NCBI RefSeq assembly: GCF_004614235.1
Contig: NZ_SPVH01000006.1
Location: 1,302,001 to 1,366,000, forward strand
Reading direction: 5' to 3'
DNA length: 64,000 nucleotides
DNA from: Brevundimonas intermedia
Lineage (GTDB): Bacteria; Pseudomonadota; Alphaproteobacteria; Caulobacterales; Caulobacteraceae
Shown: positions 63,979 to 64,000 of the stretch, piece after piece
Layout of the letters: every line of letters starts with the position of its first letter
How positions within the stretch are numbered: the stretch's first letter is position 1
The notes under the pieces: model-generated
Database searches by the model: none
Told to the model about the DNA's origin: nothing
What the model saw: the letters and a program-made list of their open reading frames with translations, nothing else
Position numbers and translations under genes: made by a program

Positions 63979-64000
63979 CGAGACGCGGCTATAGGCGCGA

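Overview
The window is high-GC bacterial chromosome from an alphaproteobacterium, most likely a Caulobacterales member close to Brevundimonas or Caulobacter. I infer this from gene order (rne next to amiC; pyrB-pyrC-plsY-dprA-topA), from the RNase E ending in a GWW motif as described for Caulobacter, from GANTC (CcrM-type) sites, and from protein character. No database search was possible. Nearly all of it is ordinary core chromosome. There is no prophage, insertion sequence, CRISPR array, rRNA or tRNA that I can see.

Region 1 (1-14575, all +) is the S10-spc-alpha ribosomal super-operon from the 3' part of rplC to rplQ, with secY, adk and rpoA, closed by a clear intrinsic terminator. Three things interrupt the usual order. 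A ~195-bp inverted-repeat element sits between rpmD and rplO. A TonB-like proline/glycine-rich membrane protein gene sits between adk and rpsM. A near-consensus promoter followed by two hairpins lies in front of rpsM.

Region 2 (14.6-21.2 kb) holds a GNAT enzyme, a possible 39-residue membrane protein, a LysR regulator, an ABC-2 exporter pair, a lipoprotein phosphodiesterase and a secreted TPR protein.

Region 3 (21.2-28.6 kb) holds a DsbA-like protein, an M48 peptidase and RNase E on the minus strand. They are divided by a 454-bp divergent control region from amiC and an SDR gene.

Region 4 (28.6-40.1 kb) holds a J-domain protein, BolA, a hybrid histidine kinase, a small Arg-rich secreted protein, an ATP-dependent DNA ligase, an MscS channel, a threonine-aldolase-like enzyme, an Atm1-type ABC transporter, a two-gene response-regulator operon and accA.

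Region 5 (40.1-51.5 kb) holds xerD divergent from aroK-aroB-GNAT, a serine hydrolase, a PRISE reductase divergent from an HxlR regulator, an MliC lipoprotein, tadA overlapping head-to-head with a large-subunit pseudouridine synthase, a GFA protein, rsmD, a hydrolase and a low-molecular-weight phosphatase.

Region 6 (51.5-64 kb, mostly minus) holds a lower-GC VapBC45-like toxin-antitoxin pair coupled to the mutL stop codon, then mutL, topA, dprA, plsY, two secreted hydrolases, a degenerate dihydroorotase and pyrB.

The best candidates for something undescribed are the four related intergenic inverted-repeat elements, two of which lie inside essential or biosynthetic operons and one of which supplies the pyrC ribosome-binding site. 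The toxin-antitoxin pair, the rpsM leader and several Lys/Ala- or Arg/Gly-rich tails on RNA/DNA-binding proteins (L15, S3, pseudouridine synthase, topoisomerase I) come next.
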